Positions 26,420-37,810 of a stretch of DNA of 64,000 nucleotides are shown here, piece after piece (the first letter of the stretch is position 1; every line of letters starts with the position of its first letter). The position numbers and the translations under genes were made by a program. Below the pieces are notes generated by a model. It saw nothing but the letters and a program-made list of their open reading frames with translations, was not told the origin of the DNA and ran no database searches. The stretch comes from Gammaproteobacteria bacterium (GTDB lineage Bacteria > Pseudomonadota > Gammaproteobacteria > GRL18). The stretch is taken from assembly GCA_016744995.1 (NCBI GenBank), contig JADGDG010000001.1:660011-724010 (forward strand), written 5' to 3'.

Positions 26420-26956
26420 CTAACCAAGTAGAGAGTGGCTAATTTTTTCCAGCTCTGATTTAACAGAGCCGTCAATTACCATATCACCTGCACGAATAAT
26501 GACGCCGCCTAACAGTGATTTATCTGTTTTGGTGGTAATTGTCACTTCACGACCGAGTTTCTTTTTCAGTGCTGCAGCAATGCTTTTTTTCTGCACAGCA
26601 TTCACAGCATACGCTGAAATAACCTGAGCTTTGATACTGCCTTCTGCTTCAGAATGCATGACCTCAAAACTTTCTGCAATATGGGGTATTAACTCCAGTC
26701 GACCATTTTCAGCCGCCAGTTTAACAAAGTTAATCCCCTGCTCATCCAGGTTGTCCTTGCAAATGTCAAAAATCAGTGAAGTAGTTTGTTCACTGGTGAC
26801 ATCAGGATTATTAATAATTTCGGTTATGGTTTTATTCGTCACGACTTCTGAAAGAAGAGTGAGTGTTTCTGACCAAGTTTTAAGAGTGTTGCTGGCATCT
26901 GCCAGATTGAAGATTGCCTGCGCATAAGGCCTTGCTAATGTGCTTATTTCTGCCAT
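26420..26956 (-). CDS. atpH: ATP synthase delta subunit
   Basis: 178 residues. The N-terminal helical bundle starts STLARPYAQAIFNLA and the C-terminal strand signature DKSLLGGVIIRAGDMVIDGS is diagnostic. It joins the F1 head to the b-subunit stalk. Gene order and 43-46-base gaps to neighbours match the operon. Confidence 0.97.
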   Translation of the reverse strand: MAEISTLARPYAQAIFNLADASNTLKTWSETLTLLSEVVTNKTITEIINNPDVTSEQTTSLIFDICKDNLDEQGINFVKLAAENGRLELIPHIAESFEVMHSEAEGSIKAQVISAYAVNAVQKKSIAAALKKKLGREVTITTKTDKSLLGGVIIRAGDMVIDGSVKSELEKISHSLLG

Positions 26957-26999
26957 TATTTTGTCCTCATCGCGTTCATATCTGAACTTTTAACTAAGC

Positions 27000-27470
27000 T
27001 CATATCTGACCTACGACATCTTTTAACAATTCGCCATGTGCTTTAGCATCAATCTCTTTCTTGACGATTTTGCTGGCTGCGGCAATAGTGATCTCAACTA
27101 CTTGCTCACGCAGTGTTTCTTTCGCACGATTGACTTCCTGCTCAATCTCAGCATTTGCTGCTGTAATTAAACGCTCACCTTCGGCCTTTGCGTCATCTTT
27201 TGCATCTTCAACAATTTCCACGCCGCGCTTCTGCGCTTGTGAAAGGATTTCAGCCGCTTGTTCTTTGGCTTCTTTAATATGTTGAGTTGCTTTTTGTTCC
27301 GCCAGTTCCTGCTCGTGTATGCCACGCTCAGCAGCTGCAAGACCATCGGCAATACGCTTCTTACGATCATCCATCATCTGGGTCATTGGTCCCCAGAGAT
27401 ATTTGCCTATGAACCAGACTAATATCGCGAACGTTATCATCTGGCCAATAAGAGTTGCGGTAATACTCAT
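27000..27470 (-). CDS. atpF: ATP synthase b subunit
   Basis: 156 residues. One N-terminal TM helix (ATLIGQMITFAILVWFIGKY) with the following LWGPM motif, then a long charged alpha helix (residues 30-156, lysine, glutamate and alanine rich) that dimerises into the peripheral stalk. Confidence 0.97.
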   Translation of the reverse strand: MSITATLIGQMITFAILVWFIGKYLWGPMTQMMDDRKKRIADGLAAAERGIHEQELAEQKATQHIKEAKEQAAEILSQAQKRGVEIVEDAKDDAKAEGERLITAANAEIEQEVNRAKETLREQVVEITIAAASKIVKKEIDAKAHGELLKDVVGQI

Positions 27471-27502
27471 TGCCTACTTCCTATGTTCAACTTTGTTTAA
27501 GA

Positions 27503-27784
27503 TTAACCACCGACTGAAGCTTGAACTGCAGCAGCGAACGGGTTGGCAAAAACAAACCACATAGCCATACCTAAAACGATCATTGGGAAAGCTTCCATTA
27601 AACCACCAGTGAATAACATCTGGCCCATTAATTGCGGACGCATTTCAGGTTGGCGGGCAATACCTTCAAGGAACTTAGAACAAATCAGTCCCCACCCTAA
27701 AGCCGAACCCAGACCTGCTGCCGCCAGAATAATTCCGACAGCTATTGCAGTTGAACCATAAACTGTAGCCATTGCTGCTTCCAT
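27503..27784 (-). CDS. atpE: ATP synthase c subunit
   Basis: 93 residues. Two TM helices joined by the polar loop ARQPEMRPQ. The ion-carrying carboxylate is glutamate in GGLMEAFPMIVLG, where Escherichia coli has aspartate; the residues around it do not show the sodium-binding pattern, so proton coupling is most likely. Ribosome site TTAGGAGAAACTA supports ATG 27784. Confidence 0.97.
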   Translation of the reverse strand: MEAAMATVYGSTAIAVGIILAAAGLGSALGWGLICSKFLEGIARQPEMRPQLMGQMLFTGGLMEAFPMIVLGMAMWFVFANPFAAAVQASVGG

Positions 27785-27858
27785 TAGTTTCTCCTAATAT
27801 TTACTATAAATTAAAATGTTTAAAAAATACGTCTTATAATTGCTGCTGCCAGCGGCAA

Positions 27859-28695
<837 letters not shown>

Positions 28696-28775
28696 TTAAT
28701 AAATTCTTTTTCACCATTATCACTAATTACTGGTAATGGTTCATGTTATTGCTTTTTGACGCCTTGTTATAAGAA

Positions 28776-29156
28776 TCAGGGGCTGGTATCAACTTTATTG
28801 GCAATAAAACTAAATTGGCTTATGGCAAATCCAACAAGAACTGCCAGGGGATCTAACTTTAAATACCCCATTCCAAATGCCATCAAAATCAGCGTCAAAA
28901 TAAATTTCTGTATCGCACCGATATAAATTTCAATATATCCCTGCTGTTTGTCTCCAGCAGTTTCACCAGCACGACTAATGCGCCAGGCCATAAGCAATGT
29001 ACCTGACAGCGTAATAATTCCACCATAAAAGGCGGCTGAAAATCCATTTAAATCTTGAAATGCAAGATAACCAAGAGCGACGATAAAAGTCAGAATGAAC
29101 TGCACAATTATAAGTCGATACACAACTCTGCGCATGACAACGATTGCAAAACTCAT
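28776..29156 (-). CDS. atpI: ATP synthase I-type assembly protein
   Basis: 126 residues, four predicted TM helices (LIIVQFILTFIVALGYLAF, GGIITLSGTLLMAW, FILTLILMAFGMGYL, LAVLVGFAISQFSFIA). First gene of the operon, typical for AtpI, which helps assemble the c ring. Ribosome site AGGAAAGCTGA before ATG 29156. Divergence is normal for this fast-evolving family. Confidence 0.9.
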   Translation of the reverse strand: MSFAIVVMRRVVYRLIIVQFILTFIVALGYLAFQDLNGFSAAFYGGIITLSGTLLMAWRISRAGETAGDKQQGYIEIYIGAIQKFILTLILMAFGMGYLKLDPLAVLVGFAISQFSFIANKVDTSP

Positions 29157-29277
29157 TCAGCTTTCCTGTATTTCCCTACTTTTCCCTGTTTCAATACTTT
29201 ACTTTTCTTTAAAACGCAAACAGGCAGGAAAGTTAATTAAAATTGTCATTTAAAACGCACTTATAAATCCAGTGCAA

Positions 29278-29306
29278 ATTATAATAACAATCTTGCTTTA
29301 GATCAA
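29278..29306 (-). promoter_or_regulatory. Probable sigma-70 promoter of the atp operon
   Basis: On the minus strand TTGATC (29306-29301) and TATAAT (29283-29278) are separated by 17 bases, about 120 bases upstream of atpI. Perfect -10 box and optimal spacing; the position between parB and atpI is where an operon promoter is expected. Confidence 0.7.
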
Positions 29307-29444
29307 TGAAAATAACGATATTCTAATATTTATCCAATAATAGGTATGCAGGATCTTAAATGCCCTGCTCTTTGTGTAGATATTGTCTCTCGCTTATATT
29401 ACTACAATGGGTAGTATAGCCGATGTAACTTATTTGTCATCTTT

Positions 29445-30359
29445 TTACTTAATATGGGCAAGTATGCCTTCAAGTTCATCCACAGTATTATAATGAATTA
29501 CCATTTTACCCCTGCCTTTGTTGCCATGTTGAAACATAACTTTAGCACCTAATTTATCCGTCAAACTCTTTTGCAGGTTGAGAATATTTGGATCATTTTT
29601 CTTTTCAACTATTTCTTTAGGGTTTAATATTTTTTTGATTAGTCTCTCGGTTTCACGAACCGACATCCCTTTGCTGACTACATGTCGAGCCGTATAGCTC
29701 TGTTGCTCACCTTTCAGGGCAAGCAGTGCCCGGGCATGGCCCATTTCTAAATCACCATTTTCCAGTAACCGCCTGGTGCCTGATTCCAGCTCCAGAAGAC
29801 GTAATAAATTAGAGACTGCCGCACGAGATCGACCCACTGCATCTGCCGCCTTCTGATGAGTCATATAAAATTCATCAATCAGACGCCGAAGTGCACCGGC
29901 TTCTTCTATTGGGTTGAGTTCTTCACGCTGAATATTTTCTATCAGTGCCATAGCAATGGCAGCCTGATCAGACACATCACGTATCACTGCCGGGATCTCA
30001 GCCATACCAGCCATCTGGCTGGCTCGCCAGCGACGTTCACCAGCAATAATTTCATATTTTTGATCACCGCTGGCTGTGGAGTCATCAATAGCACGAATTA
30101 CAATGGGCTGGATAACTCCTTGTGCCTTAATGGAATCAGCCAACTCTTCCAATGCTTCAGGATGCATGTCTATTCGTGGTTGATAAGTGCCTGGCTGAAT
30201 TAACTCAACAGGAACATTATGTAATTCACCATCGAGTCTTTGCCTTTCCTCAGCTTCAGCTGTGTCCACCTCTGAAACTGAATTTGCCCGAACTTTTTTT
30301 GCACTACCACCTAATAATGCATCCAGACCACGCCCTAACCCACGTTTTTTTACTGCCAC
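29445..30359 (-). CDS. parB: Chromosome partitioning protein ParB
   Basis: 304 residues. N-terminal GLGRGLDALLG is the ParA-stimulating segment; the CTP-binding domain has QPGTYQPR and the GERRWRAS box; the HTH lies around AVGRSRAAVSNLLRLLEL; the C-terminal dimerisation domain ends GKMVIHYNTVDELEGILAHI. Binds parS, of which two candidate copies occur at 61767 and 62541 in this window. It follows parA by 39 bases. Confidence 0.97.
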   Translation of the reverse strand: MAVKKRGLGRGLDALLGGSAKKVRANSVSEVDTAEAEERQRLDGELHNVPVELIQPGTYQPRIDMHPEALEELADSIKAQGVIQPIVIRAIDDSTASGDQKYEIIAGERRWRASQMAGMAEIPAVIRDVSDQAAIAMALIENIQREELNPIEEAGALRRLIDEFYMTHQKAADAVGRSRAAVSNLLRLLELESGTRRLLENGDLEMGHARALLALKGEQQSYTARHVVSKGMSVRETERLIKKILNPKEIVEKKNDPNILNLQKSLTDKLGAKVMFQHGNKGRGKMVIHYNTVDELEGILAHIK

Positions 30360-30398
30360 TTTACTGCTTCCTTAATTTTGTTTGATTTGCATGAGCCT

Positions 30399-31190
30399 TT
30401 AAGCGGTTTCAATCTGGTTGACTTCAGCTTCATCCCGACGCAGCATTTCACCCGCTAAGGCTAAATAAGCCCGAGCCCCTTTTGAAGAACGATCATAGCT
30501 GATCACTGGCATTCCATGGCTTGGCGCTTCTGCAAGGCGAACATTTCTGGGGATAATAGTGCGATACACTTTGTCATCAAAATGCGCTAATAATTGCCGG
30601 GACACTTCAATTGCCAGACGATTACGCGGGTCAAACATGGTTCTTAATATACCCTCAATCTCAAGCTGAGGGTTTAGTGATTCTTTAATGCTATTAATAG
30701 TCTCACTCAATGCTGTAAGGCCTTCGAGGGCATAATATTCACACTGCATAGGAATAATAATACTATTAGCCGCCACCATGGCATTCACTGTCAGCATATT
30801 CAGTGACGGCGGGCAATCAATCAAGACGTAATCATAATCATCAGAAACCTCTTTAAAGCGATAGCTTAATTGCCGTTCACGATCAAATTTACTCATCAAT
30901 TCAACTTCTGCCGCCGTTAAATCGCCATTACCGGGGATCAGATCATAACCCGCTTCTTCAATAGGAATGCGCACCTCTTTAACGGCACTTCTTGAAATCA
31001 ATAAATCATAACCACTGAATTCAACCTCATTTTTATCAATCCCGCTGCCCGTGGTCGCATTGCCCTGAGGATCCATATCAACAAGCAGCACCTTACGACG
31101 TGTTGCCGCTAATGATGCGGCCAAATTAATGCTGGTGGTGGTTTTACCTACCCCACCTTTTTGATTGGATATGGCGATGATTTTTGCCAT
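30399..31190 (-). CDS. parA: Chromosome partitioning ATPase ParA (Soj)
   Basis: 263 residues. Deviant Walker A KGGVGKTTTSINLAASLA at residues 11-28, Walker A' VDMDPQGNATTG and Walker B DYVLIDCPPSL. Works with ParB to segregate the origin region. It sits between rsmG and parB on the minus strand. Confidence 0.97.
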   Translation of the reverse strand: MAKIIAISNQKGGVGKTTTSINLAASLAATRRKVLLVDMDPQGNATTGSGIDKNEVEFSGYDLLISRSAVKEVRIPIEEAGYDLIPGNGDLTAAEVELMSKFDRERQLSYRFKEVSDDYDYVLIDCPPSLNMLTVNAMVAANSIIIPMQCEYYALEGLTALSETINSIKESLNPQLEIEGILRTMFDPRNRLAIEVSRQLLAHFDDKVYRTIIPRNVRLAEAPSHGMPVISYDRSSKGARAYLALAGEMLRRDEAEVNQIETA

Positions 31191-31241
31191 GATTTATTTG
31201 CCTGCTTTATATGACCTGTAGTGCCAGGAGTCTGTCCTGAT

Positions 31242-31883
31242 TCAAGAAAAAGCAATCTGGATTAAATGACGCTGTGCATTTACCCCAGAGACTTTAAGTT
31301 CATTAATTTGTTCTATTCTAAAGCCTTCTGGCAGTTGTGCAATCTCTTCTTCCGGAATTTGCCCTTTCATTGCTAAAAATTTACCCTTTTTTTTATCACA
31401 AAGATGCTGGCAAAATACAAGCATGTCATTCAGAGAAGCAAAGGCTCTGGAGATTATTCGCTCAAATCTTTGTTCTTTATCCACATGAAATTCTTCTACC
31501 CGTGAATGTACTGCTGTGACATTTTTTAAGCCCAATTGCGCAATAACGGTTTGAATAAAACGAATTTTTTTCCCTCTGGCATCCAGAAGAACAAAGTTTA
31601 TATCCGGTAGACAAATAGCCAGAGGGATCCCGGGGATACCTCCTCCAGTTCCGACATCCAGCACTTGCTTCAGATCATCTGAAAAATAAGGCAGCATCAC
31701 CAGACTATCCAATAAATGCAGTTTGATCATTTCTTCCGGCTTACGGATCGAGGTCAGATTGTAAACTTTGTTCCATTTATTCAATAGCTCGACAAATTGT
31801 ATCAGTTTTTTTTGTTCCAGCTGCGAAACTTCCTGATTCTGTTGTTTTAGACCATTTGATAATAATGAGGCAAGTGCTGACAT
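31242..31883 (-). CDS. rsmG: 16S rRNA m7G527 methyltransferase
   Basis: 213 residues. SAM-binding loop DVGTGGGIPGIPLAI, followed by FVLLDARGKKIRF and the family motif SRAFASLNDML. Methylates G527 of 16S rRNA; loss is known to give low-level streptomycin resistance in other bacteria. The start overlaps the mnmG stop by one base (TAATG), so the pair is translationally coupled. Confidence 0.96.
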   Translation of the reverse strand: MSALASLLSNGLKQQNQEVSQLEQKKLIQFVELLNKWNKVYNLTSIRKPEEMIKLHLLDSLVMLPYFSDDLKQVLDVGTGGGIPGIPLAICLPDINFVLLDARGKKIRFIQTVIAQLGLKNVTAVHSRVEEFHVDKEQRFERIISRAFASLNDMLVFCQHLCDKKKGKFLAMKGQIPEEEIAQLPEGFRIEQINELKVSGVNAQRHLIQIAFS

Positions 31884-33757
31884 TATTGACCAGCCTTTTT
31901 TATAAACACCAGTAGTAATGAGATAGCTGCAGGTGTCACTCCCGGAATGCGGCTGGCCAGTCCAATGGTTTCCGGCTGGGCTTGTTGTAATTTTTCCCGT
32001 ACTTCAGAGGATAGGGAGTTAATACTTAAATAATCAAAATCAGCTGGAATGGCTTTATTTTCATAACGCTTATGTTTTTCAATTTCTTCCAGCTGACGTT
32101 TAATATAACCTGAATATTTTGTTTCAATTTCAACCTGCTCAGCAGCAATTGGATCGTCTATTTTATCTCCAGCAATATCCAGACTGATCAATGACTCATA
32201 ACTCACTTCAGGTCTTCTGAGCATATCATACAAACTGGTGTCTTTATTCAAAGGAGTTTTAAGCACCCGCAAAGCTTCTTCTTCAGTCAGCGCATGAGGA
32301 CCAATCCGGGTACTTTTCAGACGTTTGATTTCAGTTTCAACCTGCTGTCTTTTTGCGTTAAATAGCTGCCAACGTTCATCATCAACCAAACCTAATTCAC
32401 GGCCTTTTTCTGTAAGACGCCTGTCGGCATTATCTTCTCTTAAGATGAGGCGATATTCTGCTCGTGAGGTAAACATTCGATATGGCTCTGAAGTCCCCCG
32501 AGTGATCAGATCATCGATCATAACACCGATATAGGCTTGTTCACGCCCTGGAGACCAGGCGGGCTTTTCCTGCACCAGTAAAGAAGCATTTGCCCCGGCA
32601 ATCAAACCCTGTGCCGCCGCTTCTTCATAACCAGTGGTACCATTAATCTGCCCGGCAAAAAACAGACCTTTAATAAATTTTGTTTCCAGCGATGATTTTA
32701 AGTCCCGTGGATCAAAAAAATCATATTCTATGGCATAACCCGGACGCACAATAGTGGCATGTTCAAAACCTTTCATCGAACGGATAAAAGCCATTTGAAT
32801 ATCAAAGGGCAGACTGGTTGAGATGCCATTTGGATACACTTCATGGGTGTGCAGACCTTCCGGCTCAACAAAGATTTGATGTGAATCCTTATCTGCAAAG
32901 CGATTAATTTTATCTTCAATAGAAGGACAATATCTGGGACCTACACCTTCAATGACACCGGTAAACATAGGTGAACGCTCAAATCCTGAGCGGATAATGT
33001 CATGTGTTTTTTCATTGGTGTGGGTGATATAGCAGCTGATCTGCTGTGGATGATCACTGGCTTTACCTGAAAAAGAAAAAGTTGGGATCGGTGTATCACC
33101 CGGTTGTTCCTGCAGCACAGAAAAATCAATAGTGCGCCCATCCAGTCTGGGGGGGGTACCTGTTTTCAGGCGATCAACATTAAAGGGTAATTCACGTAAA
33201 CGCTGTGACAATTTATTGGCTGGCGGATCACCTGCCCGGCCGCCCTGATAATGTTCCAGGCCAATATGAATCAGACCACCGAGAAATGTACCCGTTGTTA
33301 AAACCACAGTTTTGGCTTTAAACTTAAGGCCCATCTCGGTTTCAACACCAACAATCTGTTCATTTTCAACAATCAGATCGGTCACTGCCTGCTGAAAAAT
33401 CTGCAGATTTTCCTGATTTTCCAGCGCATAACGAACGGCCGCTTTATATAATACACGATCAGCCTGAGCACGAGTGGCTCTTACTGCCGGCCCTTTTGAA
33501 GCATTAAGACGACGAAATTGGATACCGCCCAGATCAATGGCCTTAGCCATCAGCCCGCCCAAAGCATCAATTTCTTTGACCAGGTGTCCCTTACCAATGC
33601 CGCCAATAGCTGGATTACAGGACATTTGCCCCAGAGTTTCAATATTATGAGAGATCAGTAAAGTGCTGGAGCCCATACGACTGGCAGCCATAGCAGCTTC
33701 TGTACCTGCATGACCACCGCCAATAACAATGACATCAAACTGATCCGTATAAAACAC
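31883..33757 (-). CDS. mnmG: tRNA uridine-5-carboxymethylaminomethyl modification enzyme MnmG
   Basis: 624 residues starting at GTG 33757, because GGAG lies eight bases before it and the protein then opens as [20 protein letters not shown] like its homologues; an ATG 15 codons upstream is less fitting. FAD-binding [32 protein letters not shown], and the C-terminal helical tail contacting MnmE. With MnmE (53744-55138) it modifies U34 of several tRNAs. Confidence 0.96.
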   Translation of the reverse strand: MFYTDQFDVIVIGGGHAGTEAAMAASRMGSSTLLISHNIETLGQMSCNPAIGGIGKGHLVKEIDALGGLMAKAIDLGGIQFRRLNASKGPAVRATRAQADRVLYKAAVRYALENQENLQIFQQAVTDLIVENEQIVGVETEMGLKFKAKTVVLTTGTFLGGLIHIGLEHYQGGRAGDPPANKLSQRLRELPFNVDRLKTGTPPRLDGRTIDFSVLQEQPGDTPIPTFSFSGKASDHPQQISCYITHTNEKTHDIIRSGFERSPMFTGVIEGVGPRYCPSIEDKINRFADKDSHQIFVEPEGLHTHEVYPNGISTSLPFDIQMAFIRSMKGFEHATIVRPGYAIEYDFFDPRDLKSSLETKFIKGLFFAGQINGTTGYEEAAAQGLIAGANASLLVQEKPAWSPGREQAYIGVMIDDLITRGTSEPYRMFTSRAEYRLILREDNADRRLTEKGRELGLVDDERWQLFNAKRQQVETEIKRLKSTRIGPHALTEEEALRVLKTPLNKDTSLYDMLRRPEVSYESLISLDIAGDKIDDPIAAEQVEIETKYSGYIKRQLEEIEKHKRYENKAIPADFDYLSINSLSSEVREKLQQAQPETIGLASRIPGVTPAAISLLLVFIKKAGQ

Positions 33758-34023
33758 TCTGCAGACTCCAAACTTAAAGATAAATGGATCATTATAAATC
33801 ATTCACTTTACTTGTAGTAAATAATTTTAAATTAAGCATTCAAAATGACTCTTTTAATCTCTGGAGGCTGCATTTTTTTATTATTAAGTGGCCATTTTGC
33901 TTTAATGGATGATTTTTTGCCATGATTCTGTACAATCCACTGCTTGAAACAAGTGCTTATATTTTCTATTCTTAAGGTATAAGCATTTTTAATTTTTAGT
34001 TATTATAGGTAATCAATTAATTT

Positions 34024-35637
34024 ATGTTTTCTTTTAAAAACAAATTGATTCTGGCATTTATTTCCTTTGGCATTTTACTTATCAGTGTCTCCTCATTTTT
34101 AATATTTAAAATGCAGGAGTTATCATACAAAAATAATAGTATTGAGAAAGCCGAACGATTACACCATACACTGAATGAAGAAATTAAATTTCATATCCGA
34201 GATGTAGAAAATATACTTTATGCCTTTGAAAAATCGAGTACATTTCAACGGTATTTAAGTCACCCGGAAGCTAATAAAAAAAACGTTCAGGATTTCTTTG
34301 TCTCATTTGTTTCATCTTCTAATAAAATTTACCAATTTCGTTATATTGATGAAAATGGTATGGAAAAAATAAAAGCAGAAAGAGCAGACTATGGTGCTGC
34401 CGTTGCATTTGTTTTAGATCATAAATTGCAAAACAAGAAAAATCGTGACTATTTTCAACAAGCCATTCATTCGGACAAGGAGATTATTTATTCCAAAATC
34501 AACCTGAATATTGAGAATGGTAAAGTGGAAACACCTATTAAACCTGTTTTAAGAATTTCAAAAAATATTAACTATAAGGGGCAGCCTGCAGGTATTCTTA
34601 TCATTAATATCCTAATGGCCCAGTTTATTGATCACCTGCTTTCTTCACCAGTTTATGATATTTTTCTGGTGGATAAAAATGGCTTTTTTATTGCTCATCC
34701 AGAGAAGGAAAAACGCTGGAATTTTTATTTAGGAGCTGATTATAAAATAGATAATATTTTTGCTGAAAAAACAGCCTGTATTTTAAATAATATTGAATGC
34801 AGAGCTGATCAATTTTATTCTAAAAAAATTCAGAGTCTGAGTAATCCTGATGGTTTAATATTAATTATTCAGCCTAAAATGTACAAGATCCATCATCAGA
34901 TGCAAAAACATTTTAAAACAATGCTGCTGATCTCTTTAGCTGTTTTAACTCTATCCTTTCCAATTGCTTATCTTTTTTCCATCACCCCCACCCGTCTAAA
35001 AAAAGAAGTTGATCAATTAAATGCCGGCCTTAAGAAAAAAATTAGGGCTAAAGTCAATGAATTGAATGATCACAACATAAGGTTAGAACAAAAAGTTATA
35101 GAGCGAACCAAGGAACTGGAAAAGTCCACTGCAAAGCTGTACAAACAGGCAACCATTGATGTGCTCACAGAGATACCCAACCGGCGTTATTATTTTGAGA
35201 TGAGTGACCGTTATTTACAACTTTCCCATCGTAAACGCCAACCACTTTCGTTTATTATTTTTGATATTGATCACTTTAAAAGAGTCAATGATACTTATGG
35301 TCATGAAACAGGCGATCAAGTGCTTATTGCCATTTGCGAACAAATTAATTTACTGTTGCGCCGCAGCGATATTTTTGGCCGAATTGGCGGAGAAGAATTT
35401 GCCATTACCTTACTGGATACAGACCTTGAAAAAGCAACCGTAATTGCAGAAAAACTCAGGGAAAGTATTTTTAACAATCCCTATACCAGCAGGGATTTAT
35501 CTATTAATCTGAGCATCAGTCTTGGTGTCACTCAGGCCCAGGAAAATGAACTGGAAGTATCACAAATGCTCTCTCGAGCAGATCAGGCATTATATCAGGC
35601 AAAAAATGAAGGGAGAAACCGGGTAATTAAAATATAG
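34024..35637 (+). CDS. Membrane diguanylate cyclase with periplasmic Cache-type sensor
   Basis: 537 residues. TM near 7-28, a large periplasmic sensor (about 30-295) containing YIDENGMEKIKAERADYGAA and FLVDKNGFFIAHPEKE, typical of double-Cache domains, TM near 300-320, a coiled-coil linker, and a GGDEF domain. The active motif GGEEF is intact (RIGGEEFAITL) and RRSD five residues before it is the inhibitory I-site, so it should make cyclic di-GMP with product inhibition. Monocistronic, divergent from mnmG. Confidence 0.93.
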   Translation: MFSFKNKLILAFISFGILLISVSSFLIFKMQELSYKNNSIEKAERLHHTLNEEIKFHIRDVENILYAFEKSSTFQRYLSHPEANKKNVQDFFVSFVSSSNKIYQFRYIDENGMEKIKAERADYGAAVAFVLDHKLQNKKNRDYFQQAIHSDKEIIYSKINLNIENGKVETPIKPVLRISKNINYKGQPAGILIINILMAQFIDHLLSSPVYDIFLVDKNGFFIAHPEKEKRWNFYLGADYKIDNIFAEKTACILNNIECRADQFYSKKIQSLSNPDGLILIIQPKMYKIHHQMQKHFKTMLLISLAVLTLSFPIAYLFSITPTRLKKEVDQLNAGLKKKIRAKVNELNDHNIRLEQKVIERTKELEKSTAKLYKQATIDVLTEIPNRRYYFEMSDRYLQLSHRKRQPLSFIIFDIDHFKRVNDTYGHETGDQVLIAICEQINLLLRRSDIFGRIGGEEFAITLLDTDLEKATVIAEKLRESIFNNPYTSRDLSINLSISLGVTQAQENELEVSQMLSRADQALYQAKNEGRNRVIKI

Positions 35638-35732
35638 TTTGTACGGCATGGTGGTCAGAGCCAAATAATATCTGCGGCAATTATAAATCAGATTTAATGC
35701 TAGTTGATTCCAACCGGGCTCAGCTTGCAAAC

Positions 35733-37808
35733 CTACAAATTGGCAATAAACTCATCCGGTTTACCAAAATAATAACCCTGTGCATAGGTAACACCCAGAT
35801 CACTTAATAGCTTTGCACTGGCTTCATCCTGGACAAATTCCGCCACACTTTCAATACCCATTTCAGCCACCAGCCCCATAATTGCCTTAACCGTTTTATA
35901 ATGCTCTGATGAGTGACTGATTTCTTTAATTAATGAACCATCAATTTTTATCACATCCAGATCAAGCTCGGTCAAGTTGGAAAAATTCGAATAGCCACTG
36001 CCAAAATCATCGATTGATATACCACAGCCCAACCTTTTTAATTCCCCAATAAAGTCTTTTACTTTTCCCATATCAGTCAGCATCTCACTCTCTAATAATT
36101 CAATATCCATACGACTGACAACATCTGGATAAGCGGCAAACTGGGCAATCAGAATATTAACAATATCATCATCTTCCAAATCAGACATGCTGAAATTTAT
36201 TGAAAAACGATAGGGTTTATCAGAAAAATATGCGATGGTTTTAGTGATCATCACTCGTGTAATTTCGTGGTATAAAGGGGTCTGCTGTGCCACGGGCAAA
36301 AATTCCAGGGGAGAAAGAATTTTACCATTGGGTAATTTAAGACGAACCAGAGCTTCATATTTAACAATTTCGCGAGTCTTCAGATTAATAATAGGCTGAT
36401 AATATGGGATCAGTCTATTTTCATTTAGCGCATCATAGAGCATTTGAGTCATTTCAATATTAGACTGTATCTGTTCTCTGATATCCAGTTCACTGGTATA
36501 ATGAATAATATTTCCAACAGGTCGTTCTTTAAGTTTTTTTAGTGCCATATCAGCAGTCTCAAGCAATGGTTTTACCCGGCTGATAGCCATATTAATACGA
36601 GTATTATACTTGATGCCTGAAAACACATAATCCCTTTCAGTTAATATGTTATTGACTTCACTGGCTATCGTATCAATGTATCCACTCGTTTGCTTTTCAA
36701 AAACCACGACAAACTCATCACCACTAATTCGGTAGCAGATCTCTGGTTTCTGAAAAAATTTTTGTTTTAATAAAGTGGACACTTCAATCAGTAATTGATC
36801 CGCATGTTCAGTGCCAAAAAATTCATTAACCATCTTAAAGCGATTAATATTAATCAATAAAATAACCGGCTGAGAAAGAGCATCCAAAGACTGATCATAG
36901 CTATGGCGGTTCAGTAAACCTGTAAGACCATCATGCTTCAGAGTAAACTGCAATTTATTATGCAGATGGTGTAGTTTAACATTTTCCTTTTGCGAGTGAT
37001 AAAGTAAGAGGATGATCACCATTGTCGCTATAAAAATAAGAATAAACAGTGATATGGCCAATGTATTTAAATAGTCCACATCTTCCTGTGCCAATTCTTC
37101 AAATTGCTGCTGCGCTTTTGCTAATTTTTCACGCAGACTTGAATTCATAAGTTGGGAAAAAATATCAATATACAGAGGGTATTTTTTTTCCAGAAAATCG
37201 GTGTGAATCAAGAGTACTTTAATATAGGCTTCCTGCTCTTCAGTCGAAATATTGTTTAGCAATTTCTTTTTATATTCTGGTAATTCTGTCAGATAGCTAT
37301 TATCAAGCATTCTCCTGGCCTGAACAATACTATCAATAATACTATGAATCTGCTCCAGAGGCTCAGAGCCTACGGGGAATATTTCACGTGCATTGACTTC
37401 ATATGTGGATAAAAAAACCATTGAATTTTTGATACCGGCATTGCTCATCAAATGATCTTCAATCAATTCAATATAATCTGCCATTTTAAATTGTAACTCA
37501 GCAATGGTTTTTTTTAATGGCTGGTAATGTTTGTTATGCAGCAGAGGGTGCTGGGCTAATTCTTTAATGACAACTTTAAGATTTTTTCGATCTTTGGCAA
37601 TGACATCCTGATTATAATATGCAAAAAGGACACTTTGTAAGATACCATAGCTAACCCTTTCCTGATCCTTCTGAAGACTATTAAATTGGGCACTGATGGC
37701 TTTATAATTTATCCGAAAATCATTTTCAATATAATAATAATAAGCTAGCAATGATAAGGCAGTGAAACCAAAAACAAAAGCGATAAGCGTTGAAAATCTG
37801 AATGCCAT
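35733..37808 (-). CDS. Membrane GGDEF-EAL cyclic-di-GMP protein with DAHL-like sensor
   Basis: 691 residues. TM near 7-25, an all-helical periplasmic region of about 220 residues (QRERVSYG-like start QKDQERVSYGILQSVLFAYY) resembling DAHL sensors, second TM near 255-275. The GGDEF motif is SGDEF, so cyclase activity is uncertain. The EAL part looks active: YEALVRLKLPNG, IDDFGSGYSNFSNL, VIKIDGSLI, SVAEFVQ and QGYYFGKP retain the metal and catalytic residues. Probably a phosphodiesterase. It starts two bases after the peroxidase gene stop, so both are one operon. Confidence 0.92.
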   Translation of the reverse strand: MAFRFSTLIAFVFGFTALSLLAYYYYIENDFRINYKAISAQFNSLQKDQERVSYGILQSVLFAYYNQDVIAKDRKNLKVVIKELAQHPLLHNKHYQPLKKTIAELQFKMADYIELIEDHLMSNAGIKNSMVFLSTYEVNAREIFPVGSEPLEQIHSIIDSIVQARRMLDNSYLTELPEYKKKLLNNISTEEQEAYIKVLLIHTDFLEKKYPLYIDIFSQLMNSSLREKLAKAQQQFEELAQEDVDYLNTLAISLFILIFIATMVIILLLYHSQKENVKLHHLHNKLQFTLKHDGLTGLLNRHSYDQSLDALSQPVILLININRFKMVNEFFGTEHADQLLIEVSTLLKQKFFQKPEICYRISGDEFVVVFEKQTSGYIDTIASEVNNILTERDYVFSGIKYNTRINMAISRVKPLLETADMALKKLKERPVGNIIHYTSELDIREQIQSNIEMTQMLYDALNENRLIPYYQPIINLKTREIVKYEALVRLKLPNGKILSPLEFLPVAQQTPLYHEITRVMITKTIAYFSDKPYRFSINFSMSDLEDDDIVNILIAQFAAYPDVVSRMDIELLESEMLTDMGKVKDFIGELKRLGCGISIDDFGSGYSNFSNLTELDLDVIKIDGSLIKEISHSSEHYKTVKAIMGLVAEMGIESVAEFVQDEASAKLLSDLGVTYAQGYYFGKPDEFIANL

Positions 37809-37810
37809 TA